Shown in pieces: positions 34,506 through 41,980 of a DNA stretch of 64,000 bases. The notes under the pieces are model-generated. The model did not search any database. It was not told the DNA's origin and saw only the letters and a list, made by a program, of their open reading frames with translations. The stretch comes from Clostridium sp. AT4 (GTDB taxonomy: Bacteria; Bacillota; Clostridia; Lachnospirales; Lachnospiraceae), in the NCBI RefSeq assembly GCF_001517625.2, contig NZ_LN999828.1, positions 248,001 to 312,000 of the forward strand. Direction: 5' to 3'. The first letter of the stretch is position 1. Each line of letters begins with the position of its first letter. Made by a program: the position numbers and the translations under genes.

Positions 34506-35771
34506 TTGAAGAGGACAATTAGTTTTATGACAGGGAAAGGCTCCCTGAACCATAATAGTAGAAAATTTCATGCAAAGAATACAGATCCGAATAGAACCCA
34601 TTGGAATGTTGAATATTGTAATGAAGATATCAAAGATGTATATCATGAATTGTTTGATGATGCCTTGAAGCGTTACAACGATAAGCAGACTCGGAAAGAT
34701 CGTAAGATCGATGATTACTATGAAAAGATACGTTCTGGAAAACAAGAAAAATTATTTCATGAGGTTATCCTTCAGATCGGTGATAAAGACAATATGGGAT
34801 CAGAAACGATGGAAGGACAACTTGCTGCAAAGATATTAGATGAATACATGAGAGGATTTCAGGAACGAAATCCTACGTTGCGAGTATTTGCTGCTCATCT
34901 GCATTTAGACGAAGCAACGCCACATCTACATATTGATTTTATTCCCTATGTTACAGGAAGTAAGCGAGGACTTGATACAAGAGTATCTTTAAAACAAGCC
35001 TTATCGTCATTAGGATTTAAAGGTGGATCAAGAAGTGAGACGGAGTTAAATCAATGGGTGCAATCGGAAAAGGAAAAACTAGCCATGGTCATGAGAGAAA
35101 ATGAGATAGAATGGGATCAGAAAGGAACTCATGAACCACATCTTTCTGTATTGGATTACAAGAAAAAGGTTCGAGAACAGGAAGTAGAAGAATTAACGGA
35201 ACATAAGAATTTATTGGAACATGATTTGCATGATATCAGTGAATGTGTGAATGAGATTCAAAAGGAAAAAGAACAGGTAGAAAAAGAGAGAGAGATAGTA
35301 ATTCAAAAGACAGAAGTGTTAGAGAAACGATTTTCTGCACTAAATTCAAAAGCTGGACTTGTTGACTCACATGCACGTGAGTATGGATATTATCCGGAAG
35401 AATGGCTGCCAGAAGCCGGAACTTTAGAGTCAGCAAAATCTTATCGAAAGAGGATATTCCCTCTATTGAAAAAAGTTGCAAACATGATACAGTCATTATA
35501 TAGCAAGTATTTGGATTTGAAAAACAAAAATCAAAAGCTATCAGATAGAAACAGTGATCTTGAAAATCGTGTGGATCGATTGCGAGAGGAAGTGTCTATT
35601 ATAAAGAAAGAGAATGTATCTTTGTTAAATGTGGCATACGATATGGATCGGGTTGTAGTTGTTTTAGGAGAAAATAAGGTCAAGGAAGCAATAGAAGTTG
35701 CAAAGCATTTGGAACAGACAAATGCAAAACAAAACATCAAGAGGAAACGTATAGACAGAGATAGTAGATAG
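34506..35771 (+). CDS. MobV-family relaxase (Mob_Pre plasmid recombination protein)
   Basis: A 421-residue relaxase starting KRTISFMTGKGSLNHNSRKFHAKN, the Mob_Pre N-terminus. The metal-binding histidine motif is in FAAHLHLDEATPHLHIDFIPY (HxDExxPHxH). The C-terminal half is coiled coil (about residues 225-285 and 335-385). TTG start at 34506 follows AGGAAAGGAG. Nicks and leads the DNA strand when a helper conjugation system is available. Confidence 0.92.
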   Translation: MKRTISFMTGKGSLNHNSRKFHAKNTDPNRTHWNVEYCNEDIKDVYHELFDDALKRYNDKQTRKDRKIDDYYEKIRSGKQEKLFHEVILQIGDKDNMGSETMEGQLAAKILDEYMRGFQERNPTLRVFAAHLHLDEATPHLHIDFIPYVTGSKRGLDTRVSLKQALSSLGFKGGSRSETELNQWVQSEKEKLAMVMRENEIEWDQKGTHEPHLSVLDYKKKVREQEVEELTEHKNLLEHDLHDISECVNEIQKEKEQVEKEREIVIQKTEVLEKRFSALNSKAGLVDSHAREYGYYPEEWLPEAGTLESAKSYRKRIFPLLKKVANMIQSLYSKYLDLKNKNQKLSDRNSDLENRVDRLREEVSIIKKENVSLLNVAYDMDRVVVVLGENKVKEAIEVAKHLEQTNAKQNIKRKRIDRDSR

Positions 35772-35799
35772 AGGAGTTGTAGAAATCAAATCTATGATA

Positions 35800-35827
35800 A
35801 AAAAGCAAAGTTTAGACGTTGCTTTTT
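35800..35827 (+). terminator. Terminator of the MobV gene
   Basis: AAAAAGCAA/TTGCTTTTT stem (35800-35808, 35819-35827) 28 bp after the relaxase stop. The following AT-rich stretch to 36,050 has no supported gene; TATAAT at 36022-36027 is a candidate -10 for the first resistance gene. Confidence 0.65.
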
Positions 35828-36062
35828 GGGATTGTAAATCAAAGAGAATAGTTTTATATAGGAAAAGAGAGAAAATAGATTTGGCAGACCTTTGAGGATT
35901 AGGTGAATGCTCTGTAGGTAATGTGATATAAGAAAAGGTAAAATGAATTTTGTGGAAATATGCTTTACAAGGTTTAAGTAGGAACTCTGGAAAAAATCTT
36001 CCATTCTTTTTGTTGATGAAGTATAATGTAAGCAACAAATTTGAATTTTAAAAAGGAGTGTG

Positions 36063-36173
36063 ATGACCATGATTTTTGATTTTGAGCCTTGGCAATTAGA
36101 TATTGATATTGACTTAACTAAACAATTATATAGAAGTTGTAAAGGAGACTTTGTATGGGTAGAAAAGAAATAA
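36063..36173 (+). CDS. 36-codon leader ORF overlapping lnu, copy 1
   Basis: Reads MTMIFDFEPWQLDIDIDL, TKQLYRSCKGDFVWVEKK, stop. An AAAAGGAG site precedes ATG codons at 36063 and 36069. It overlaps the resistance gene start by 19 bp, and the lnu ribosome binding site lies inside it. Identical in all four copies. It could be a translational leader, or the remnant of a larger gene; there is no obvious attenuator hairpin. Confidence 0.45.
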   Translation: MTMIFDFEPWQLDIDIDLTKQLYRSCKGDFVWVEKK

Positions 36174-36646
36174 CAACAAAAGAAGATTTAATGAAAGTAA
36201 TAGAATTATTCGAAAATACTGGAATTACATACTGGTTGGATGGCGGATGGGGTGTAGATATTTTAGCTGGTAAACAAACAAGAATTCATAGAGATATAGA
36301 TATAAATTTTGATGCTCAACATACGGAAAAATTGTTAAATGTGCTTTTGAATCTGGGCTATAAAATTGATACAGACTGGAAACCGGTTAGAATAGAGTTA
36401 TATAGTGATGAACTTGGTTACTTAGACATTCACCCGTTCGTTTTAAATGAGGACGGAACTTCAAAACAAGCTGATTTAGAGGGTGGATGGTATGAGTTTG
36501 AAAAAGATTACTTTGGTAGTGTTTTTTTTGAAGGCAAAACAATTCCTTGTATATCTTTAAAAGGCCAAAAAGTTTTCCATTCAGGTTATGAATTAAGAGA
36601 TAAAGATAAGCATGATATTTCAATTCTTGAAAGTTTATCAAAATAA
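36155..36646 (+). CDS. Lincosamide nucleotidyltransferase, Lnu(A)/Lnu(C)-like, copy 1
   Basis: A 163-residue nucleotidyltransferase-fold protein: ITYWLDGGWGVDILAGKQTRIHRDIDINFDAQHTEKLL closely matches the Lnu(A) active-site region (GGWGVD and RDIDI carry the metal-binding Asp residues). LGYLDIHPF and HSGYELRDKDKHDI complete the family pattern. Inactivates lincomycin and clindamycin by adenylylation. AAAGGAG at 36140-36146. Strongly AT-rich. All four copies encode the identical protein. The exact class letter was not assigned. Confidence 0.88.
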   Translation: MGRKEITTKEDLMKVIELFENTGITYWLDGGWGVDILAGKQTRIHRDIDINFDAQHTEKLLNVLLNLGYKIDTDWKPVRIELYSDELGYLDIHPFVLNEDGTSKQADLEGGWYEFEKDYFGSVFFEGKTIPCISLKGQKVFHSGYELRDKDKHDISILESLSK

Positions 36647-36710
36647 CATCGCTGTAATTTCTAAGATAAATTGCAGTTTGTCGGTACGAAGAAAAAGGTG
36701 CAAAAATGTA

Positions 36711-36955
36711 TTGATAAGATTAGCGGTCAAGGCGAGAGGGAGTGAGGTGTAGATATTGACATCAAAAAGGCACTCCCTTATACTTGAGAGAAAAAGGTAA
36801 AAAAAACTCATTGATAAGATTAGCGGTCAAGGCGAGAGGGAGTGAGGTGTAGATATTGACACTCAAAAGGCACTCCCTTATACTTGACGGAAAAAGGTAA
36901 ACAAAACTCATTGATAAGATTAGCGGTCAAGGCGAGAGGGAGAGAGGAGCAAAAG
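36711..36955 (+). repeat. 100-bp direct repeats carrying tandem promoters, upstream of rep (unit 1)
   Basis: TTGATAAGATTAGCGGTCAA begins at 36711, 36811 and 36911: two full 100-bp repeats and a partial third that runs into the rep ribosome binding site. Each full repeat contains TTGACA, 17 bp and TATACT (36756-36761/36779-36784 and the same 100 bp on), plus a GGGAGTG/CACTCCC inverted repeat. They may act as iterons or origin and as doubled rep promoters. Confidence 0.75.
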
Positions 36956-36958
36956 ACT

Positions 36959-38734
36959 ATGGCAAAATACACCAAAAGGAGAGATAAAAGAGGGTATGAG
37001 TGGCAGTCTGCTTATCGGGAGAAAGAAGCCACTATGTTGGCGAGGGGATACCCGGAGGTAAGTCATCATGATTTCTATCGGGCGTTGCTTCCGGCTCGCA
37101 GTCTCCAGCAAGCGCCGGAGGACGGAAAAGGTAATATTATAGCGACACAGATTAGACCGTCTGGCAAAGGAAGAACCCGGCAGTGGGTAATTGATGATAG
37201 TCTGAAAATGCTGGATAAGGTCATAGGAGATAGGTTTGGGCTGATACCGCCTATTAGTTTTTACGGAAAGTCACACACGAAAGAGAACGCTCATGAGCTG
37301 TTTGCGGTGGTGGTGGACGTGGATTATGTAGGCAAACAGCAGTTAAAGAACCTGTTGAAGCAGTTTGGGAATGGTGTGCAGCTTCGTCCGACTTATCTTG
37401 TCAGCTCCGGCAAGGGGGTACATCTTTACTATTTCTTGCAGGAGCCGGTTCAGTTGTATCGAAACCGGGAAGAAGTGCTTGCGGAGCTGAAAGAAGCCTT
37501 TATCCGGCGGCTATGGAATGATACCAGCTCTATCCGTCCGGACAGCCCGGATATAACCGGAATTTATCAAGGTTTCCGGTGTGTGGGGAGTCAGTCGAAG
37601 CTGGGTGCAGATTTCCCAGTAAAAGCCTATAAGCTGTCAGAGAACCGTTACACGCTGGAGGACATAAAAGCCAGCATACCGAGCTGTAAGGTAGACCTTG
37701 CTCCGTTGTACGAGAAGCCGAGAAGAAAAAGTACCGTTACGCTGGAAGAAGCAAAGGAGCTGTACCCGGAATGGTATGAGAAGCGGATCGTGCAGGGAGA
37801 GCCGAAGCAGAAAAGTAAGAAGCAGGGCGGTACGTGGGTATGTAACGAAGCTTTATATGAGTGGTGGAAACGGAAAATAACCGAGGAAGTGAAAGCCGGA
37901 GGGCGTTACTTTTCTATTATGGCGTTGTGCTCTTATGGCTTGAAGTGTGGCATATCCGAGCAGAAGATACGGAGAGACGCCTATGCGTTCCTGGACCATT
38001 TAGAGAGCCTTACCGAGGACGAGGACAACCATTTCAGCCGGGCAGATGTGAAAGACGCTCTTCGGGCATTGAAAGGGGACAGAAAAAGGCTGTCAACGAT
38101 AGCAAGCCGGGAATGGATAGAGGACAACACAAGGGTTGCGATACCTGCAAATAAGCGGAATTACAGAAAGCAAAAAGACCATGTAAAGGTTATGAATACT
38201 ATGAAAGCTTTAAAAAAGCAGTTAGGAGAAGAAGTAAAAGAGGGTAGACCAAAAGGGAGTGGAACAGCGGAGCAGACAGTCAGAGAATGGCAGGAGAGCC
38301 ACCCAGCAGGAAAGAAAGCGGACTGCATTCGAGAGTCAGGATTGAGCAAGCGCGCCGTTTACAAGTGGGGGAAGGAGGGCATACTTGAAATGCCGAAAGG
38401 CATATGCTATAATGCCAGTAGGCAAGAAAGACGAAAGTGCTCATTGTGGCACGCAAAAAGCCCCGGAGGTCGCAACTCCGGGGCTTTTCTATTCCGTTGT
38501 GGCAAGGTGGCTTATTCCTTAGGCTGGCTACCGCCTATTTATCTCCGTCCAGCCATTTGCAGATGTAGTAGGCGACTACACTTGCCAAGACAGAGAGTAA
38601 GAAAGACGAAAATATACTCATGGTGGCACACCCCCTTTCTGTACCTGTATAGGGGTGGTAGCGTCGCTCATTATACCATAGTGGCAGAAATGCCACAAGA
38701 AGCCATTTCCCCTTGTTTATTATCAAAGCCATAA
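36959..38734 (+). CDS. Primase-like plasmid replication protein, stop codon lost (unit 1)
   Basis: The first 472 residues correspond to the intact family. An archaeo-eukaryotic-primase-like domain shows FAVVVDVDYVG (DxD), SSGKGVHLYYFL (His motif) and FRCVGSQSKLG. Then comes a PriCT-like helical region (GGRYFSIMALCSYGLKCGISEQKIRRDAYAFL), and a C-terminal helix-turn-helix (CIRESGLSKRAVYKW). Where other copies end in TGG AAG TAG, this one reads GGG AAG GAG, extending the protein by about 119 residues through the terminator region. Start ATG 36959 after GAGAGGAG. Confidence 0.75.
   Translation: MAKYTKRRDKRGYEWQSAYREKEATMLARGYPEVSHHDFYRALLPARSLQQAPEDGKGNIIATQIRPSGKGRTRQWVIDDSLKMLDKVIGDRFGLIPPISFYGKSHTKENAHELFAVVVDVDYVGKQQLKNLLKQFGNGVQLRPTYLVSSGKGVHLYYFLQEPVQLYRNREEVLAELKEAFIRRLWNDTSSIRPDSPDITGIYQGFRCVGSQSKLGADFPVKAYKLSENRYTLEDIKASIPSCKVDLAPLYEKPRRKSTVTLEEAKELYPEWYEKRIVQGEPKQKSKKQGGTWVCNEALYEWWKRKITEEVKAGGRYFSIMALCSYGLKCGISEQKIRRDAYAFLDHLESLTEDEDNHFSRADVKDALRALKGDRKRLSTIASREWIEDNTRVAIPANKRNYRKQKDHVKVMNTMKALKKQLGEEVKEGRPKGSGTAEQTVREWQESHPAGKKADCIRESGLSKRAVYKWGKEGILEMPKGICYNASRQERRKCSLWHAKSPGGRNSGAFLFRCGKVAYSLGWLPPIYLRPAICRCSRRLHLPRQRVRKTKIYSWWHTPFLYLYRGGSVAHYTIVAEMPQEAISPCLLSKP
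38455..38490 (+). terminator. Terminator downstream of rep (unit 1)
   Basis: AAAAAGCCCCGGAG/CTCCGGGGCTTTT (38455-38468, 38475-38487). Also at 43477-43512; in unit 3 (48499-48534) one stem base is altered. Confidence 0.85.
38535..38621 (-). CDS. 28-residue membrane peptide on the opposite strand (unit 1)
   Basis: Reads MSIFSSFLLSVLASVVAY then YICKWLDGDK: one hydrophobic helix with a charged C-terminus. Strong ribosome binding site AAAGGGGGTG, and its own minus-strand promoter: TTGTGG (38698-38693), 17 bp, TATAAT (38675-38670). Architecture recalls small type I toxin or holin-like peptides that stabilise plasmids, but no antisense RNA has been shown. One conservative change (L to I) in unit 2. 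Confidence 0.6.
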   Translation of the reverse strand: MSIFSSFLLSVLASVVAYYICKWLDGDK

Positions 38735-38736
38735 GG

Positions 38737-38790
38737 AAAAGAGTGTCAAGGGCGGTCATAGACCGCAGCGTTTACCCTTGATACTCTTTT
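38737..38790 (+). terminator. Stem-loop between peptide promoter and mob region (unit 1)
   Basis: AAAAGAGTGTCAAGGG (38737-38752) pairs with CCCTTGATACTCTTTT (38775-38790), with T-runs on both strands. A second small hairpin, TGGTC-TGC-GACCA plus T6, follows at 38889-38907. The 38,622-39,233 stretch holds these, the peptide promoter, the mob promoter and oriT. Confidence 0.7.
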
Positions 38791-39056
38791 TTGTTGGCTA
38801 TAATGCCGGAGGGGAAAACGGCTGTCCGTCCGTTCCGTTACTTCCCCCTGTGCTTCATTGTCCGTTCCGGCGGAAGAAAGTAAAGGGTGGTCTGCGACCA
38901 TTTTTTAGCTGCTGGACTCGCTGAGCAGCAAGCCTAAGCTCATACTGCAGATAAAAAACAAGCCCTTGACTTTCTTCCACCTACACTTCCAAAGTCGCCC
39001 AAGAAGAAGTAAGCTGCACTATATACTTGACAGAGTATACGCACGAATATATCCGC

Positions 39057-39175
39057 TTGATATAGGGTGTCTATCATGCTATAATATGTGTAGCGGATAT
39101 ATTGCAAGTTCCCTAAAGTGTTACCACTTTAGAACTTGTGAGGGTGGCAAGCCCCCCTTCAATCCCCCTTTTTAG
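39057..39175 (+). other. mob promoter and candidate oriT (unit 1)
   Basis: TTGATA (39057-39062), 17 bp, TATAAT (39080-39085) is a near-consensus promoter. Next is the imperfect inverted repeat AAGTTCCCTAAAGTG (39106-39120)/CACTTTAGAACTT (39125-39137), followed by GTGAGGGTGGCAAGCC and a C-rich tract. This is a plausible transfer origin for the MobC/MobA pair. Repeated at 44079-44197 and 49101-49219. Confidence 0.6.
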
Positions 39176-39233
39176 AGAGCCGAAAGGCTCATAATTTGAC
39201 GGTGGTAGCACCGAAGAAAGAGAGGTCAAAGGC

Positions 39234-39395
39234 ATGAAAAAAGAAATGGATAAAATTCAGTTTGAGTACAGATACGAGGTGCAGGAGCTGATGAAAGTAA
39301 TTGATAAATATGTAAAACAGAACCCGGCAGAAAAGGAAAATAAGACGCTGGAGCGTTTCTTTGACTTACTTGATGTCATGGATATGGAGTGGTAA
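39234..39395 (+). CDS. 53-residue helical protein before mobC (unit 1)
   Basis: Starts MKKEMDKIQFEYRYEVQ and ends FFDLLDVMDMEW; acidic and helical. AGAGAGGTC upstream, stop 4 bp before mobC. Identical in all three units. Function unknown, probably part of the mobilisation operon. Confidence 0.65.
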   Translation: MKKEMDKIQFEYRYEVQELMKVIDKYVKQNPAEKENKTLERFFDLLDVMDMEW

Positions 39396-39399
39396 GGGC

Positions 39400-39720
39400 A
39401 TGAACAAGACAAGACCAAAGCAGTTATCATTCCGAGTAAGTGAAGAAGAATACCAGCAGTTGCAGGAGAAGATTTCAGAGAGTGGAAAGAACCAGCAGGA
39501 GTATATCCTTTCCTGTGTGCTGGAGAAGCAGATCGTGAATACGGACGGTATCAAAGAACTTATCCCGGAACTGAAACGGATAGGGAACAACCTCAACCAA
39601 ATAGCAAAGAGGTGTAATGAGGGGGGAATGTTGCCGAGTGAAGCGGAAGTGCGGAAGCATGGAGAGGAGCTGAACAAAGTATGGCAGTCATTAAGGCGGT
39701 ATCTTCAAAGGCGGGCATAG
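39400..39720 (+). CDS. mobC: MobC relaxosome protein (unit 1)
   Basis: A 106-residue protein with the MobC pattern: RPKQLSFRVSEEEYQQLQEKISESGKNQQEYILSCVL, an RHH-like start, then ELIPELKRIGNNLNQIAKRCNEGG, the PF05713-type signature. Binds oriT and helps relaxase nicking. The ATG at 39400 is preferred over an upstream frame start at 39361. Its 3' end overlaps mobA by 40 bp. Identical in the three units. Confidence 0.9.
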   Translation: MNKTRPKQLSFRVSEEEYQQLQEKISESGKNQQEYILSCVLEKQIVNTDGIKELIPELKRIGNNLNQIAKRCNEGGMLPSEAEVRKHGEELNKVWQSLRRYLQRRA

Positions 39721-40790
39721 GGCACGCAATAGATTATGTGACGAAAAAAGAAAAGACAGAGGAGAAGCTTGTCAGCGGTCTGCATTGTGAGCCGGAGACG
39801 GTCAAGGAGGAAATGCAAGCCACAAAGGAGCTGTGGGGCAAGACGGACGGAAGAACCTATAAGCATTATGTGCAATCCTACCATGAGGACGAGGAAATAA
39901 CCCCGGAGCAGGCTCACAAGAACGCTGTCGAGCTGGCAGAGCATACAAAGGCATGGAAAGGGCATGAAGTTCTGATAGCCACGCATATAGACAAGGGGCA
40001 TATACACACGCACTTTATTGTCAATTCCGTAAATTATGAGAACGGTCATAAGCTCCAATGGAGTAAGCACGACCTTAAAGACTTAAAGGAACGGTGCAAC
40101 GAGCAGAGCTGGGAACAGGGCTTGCATGTGCCGGAGAAAGGAAAGACATTTGCTGGAGAAGTCCGGGAAGAAACGGTGGCATGGAGCAAAGACACCTACC
40201 AGCTTTTGAAACAGGCAGAGCAGGGAAAGGTCAAAAGCTATGTGCAGGATATTGCCCTTGCGGTGCTGGATTGTAAGGAAACAGCGACCAGCCGGGAAAC
40301 CTTTATCCGGCTGATGAATGAAAGAGGGTACGGGGTGGACTGGCAGGACAGCCACAAGTACATCACATATACCGACTTAGCCAGGGAACAGGCAGGAGAA
40401 AAGGCTTGTAAAATCAGGGATAACAAGCTGGAAAAATACTACAATATGGATTTTGGAAAGGAGAGTATGGAGCATGAGTTTGAGAGAAATGCACGAACAG
40501 CAGAAGCAGAGCAGTCCAAGAGAGCAGCTTCAAGAGTTAAACCGACAGAGCCGGACAGAGCTGGAAAACAGTCTGCTCAAAGAAGCGTTGGCGATGTCGA
40601 GCGAGAACTGCGAGGAATTGATGAAGCAGTCAAATCAAGAACAAGTGAGGGCAGAGCAGAACAGGCAGAGAGACGCAGAGCAGAACAGGAAGCTCATCAG
40701 CGAGCTGAAGCAGAGCGTAGAGCTGCTGAAGAACAGCAACGAATTGCTTCAAGACGCTATATCGGGCGAGATTGGGAGCCTGAAAGATGA
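39681..40790 (+). CDS. mobA: MobA relaxase (unit 1)
   Basis: A 369-residue MOBP-type relaxase (PF03432). N-terminus AVIKAVSSKAGIGHAIDYVTKK holds the catalytic-Tyr region, and the histidine triad is clear in ATHIDKGHIHTHFIVNSVN. The C-terminal 100 residues are Glu/Arg/Ala-rich coiled coil and are read from DNA that also encodes the mobB-like protein in another frame. Probably active in units 1 and 2. Confidence 0.92.
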   Translation: MAVIKAVSSKAGIGHAIDYVTKKEKTEEKLVSGLHCEPETVKEEMQATKELWGKTDGRTYKHYVQSYHEDEEITPEQAHKNAVELAEHTKAWKGHEVLIATHIDKGHIHTHFIVNSVNYENGHKLQWSKHDLKDLKERCNEQSWEQGLHVPEKGKTFAGEVREETVAWSKDTYQLLKQAEQGKVKSYVQDIALAVLDCKETATSRETFIRLMNERGYGVDWQDSHKYITYTDLAREQAGEKACKIRDNKLEKYYNMDFGKESMEHEFERNARTAEAEQSKRAASRVKPTEPDRAGKQSAQRSVGDVERELRGIDEAVKSRTSEGRAEQAERRRAEQEAHQRAEAERRAAEEQQRIASRRYIGRDWEPER

Positions 40791-41046
40791 GGTTAAGGAA
40801 AACACCGTCCAAGAGGTTAGAAAGGCGTTACAGGCGAATATAGAGGCTATACAGAGGGCTACAAAGCTTCTTGAGAAGCAGTCTGATACACTTACGAGCG
40901 TGATGAAGCAGAAGATGCGGGAGCTTGAGGAAAGTAAGAGCAGTTTTTTTAGATATGAGGGCTTGAAGTTGTACCTGTTTTGGGGCGGTATGGTCTGCAA
41001 TATTTTAGTGTTTCTTATGCTGTTGTATGGTATGAGTAGTAAGTAA
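40474..41046 (+). CDS. MobB-like coiled-coil membrane protein overlapping mobA (unit 1)
   Basis: A 190-residue protein starting MSLREMHEQQKQSSPREQLQ. Long Gln/Glu-rich coiled coil (about 10-150), then one transmembrane helix near the C-terminus (LYLFWGGMVCNILVFLMLLYG). The first 317 bp are nested in mobA in a different frame. Layout resembles MobB/MbeB-type accessory proteins that anchor the relaxosome at the membrane. AAAGGAG lies about 15 bp upstream. Confidence 0.75.
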   Translation: MSLREMHEQQKQSSPREQLQELNRQSRTELENSLLKEALAMSSENCEELMKQSNQEQVRAEQNRQRDAEQNRKLISELKQSVELLKNSNELLQDAISGEIGSLKDEVKENTVQEVRKALQANIEAIQRATKLLEKQSDTLTSVMKQKMRELEESKSSFFRYEGLKLYLFWGGMVCNILVFLMLLYGMSSK

Positions 41047-41084
41047 AAAGAAATCGATAAATTAGAATTTTAAAAAGGAGTGTG

Positions 41085-41195
41085 ATGACCATGATTTTTG
41101 ATTTTGAGCCTTGGCAATTAGATATTGATATTGACTTAACTAAACAATTATATAGAAGTTGTAAAGGAGACTTTGTATGGGTAGAAAAGAAATAA
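41085..41195 (+). CDS. Leader ORF overlapping lnu, copy 2
   Basis: Same 36 codons as the copy at 36063. Here it lies about 40 bp downstream of the mobB-like gene, so lnu copy 2 can be reached by readthrough from the mob operon. Confidence 0.42.
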   Translation: MTMIFDFEPWQLDIDIDLTKQLYRSCKGDFVWVEKK

Positions 41196-41668
41196 CAACA
41201 AAAGAAGATTTAATGAAAGTAATAGAATTATTCGAAAATACTGGAATTACATACTGGTTGGATGGCGGATGGGGTGTAGATATTTTAGCTGGTAAACAAA
41301 CAAGAATTCATAGAGATATAGATATAAATTTTGATGCTCAACATACGGAAAAATTGTTAAATGTGCTTTTGAATCTGGGCTATAAAATTGATACAGACTG
41401 GAAACCGGTTAGAATAGAGTTATATAGTGATGAACTTGGTTACTTAGACATTCACCCGTTCGTTTTAAATGAGGACGGAACTTCAAAACAAGCTGATTTA
41501 GAGGGTGGATGGTATGAGTTTGAAAAAGATTACTTTGGTAGTGTTTTTTTTGAAGGCAAAACAATTCCTTGTATATCTTTAAAAGGCCAAAAAGTTTTCC
41601 ATTCAGGTTATGAATTAAGAGATAAAGATAAGCATGATATTTCAATTCTTGAAAGTTTATCAAAATAA
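41177..41668 (+). CDS. Lincosamide nucleotidyltransferase, copy 2
   Basis: Protein identical to copy 1 (36155-36646). Joins units 1 and 2. The upstream AT tract differs from copy 1 at two sites (ATAAATTAG instead of ACAAATTTG). Confidence 0.88.
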   Translation: MGRKEITTKEDLMKVIELFENTGITYWLDGGWGVDILAGKQTRIHRDIDINFDAQHTEKLLNVLLNLGYKIDTDWKPVRIELYSDELGYLDIHPFVLNEDGTSKQADLEGGWYEFEKDYFGSVFFEGKTIPCISLKGQKVFHSGYELRDKDKHDISILESLSK

Positions 41669-41732
41669 CATCGCTGTAATTTCTAAGATAAATTGCAGTT
41701 TGTCGGTACGAAGAAAAAGGTGCAAAAATGTA

Positions 41733-41977
41733 TTGATAAGATTAGCGGTCAAGGCGAGAGGGAGTGAGGTGTAGATATTGACATCAAAAAGGCACTCCCT
41801 TATACTTGAGAGAAAAAGGTAAAAAAAACTCATTGATAAGATTAGCGGTCAAGGCGAGAGGGAGTGAGGTGTAGATATTGACACTCAAAAGGCACTCCCT
41901 TATACTTGACGGAAAAAGGTAAAAAAAACTCATTGATAAGATTAGCGGTCAAGGCGAGAGGGAGTGAGGTGCAAAAG
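41733..41977 (+). repeat. 100-bp promoter repeats upstream of rep (unit 2)
   Basis: Same arrangement as in unit 1, with repeat starts at 41733, 41833 and 41933. The third, partial repeat keeps GGGAGTGAGGTG before the rep start, whereas unit 1 has GGGAGAGAGGAG. Confidence 0.72.
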
Positions 41978-41980
41978 ACT

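Larger units (their letters stand above)
36155..41176 (+). repeat. Tandem unit 1 (5,022 bp)
   Basis: First of three direct repeats of exactly 5,022 bp, measured from one lnu start codon to the next. Order: lnu, promoter repeats, rep, antisense-strand small peptide, oriT, 53-codon ORF, mobC, mobA, mobB-like, lnu leader. Gene content is that of a small mobilizable plasmid. In this copy rep has lost its stop codon; mobA, mobC and mobB are intact. Confidence 0.9.

Noticed and set aside
35664-36070. Minus-strand ORFs of 92 and 124 residues between MobV and lnu
   Set aside because: AT-rich, Phe/Ser/Leu-biased translation with no ribosome binding site, partly antisense to mobV; looks like chance.
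36711-36955. CRISPR array
   Set aside because: Repeats are 100 bp with no unique spacers, contain promoters, and no cas genes are present.
39366-39677. Minus-strand 103-residue ORF (and its copies at 44388 and 49410)
   Set aside because: Mirror frame of mobC; no ribosome binding site or family similarity.
40083-40448. Minus-strand ORFs inside mobA, repeated in every unit
   Set aside because: They lie wholly inside a confidently identified relaxase and are conserved only because the units are duplicates.
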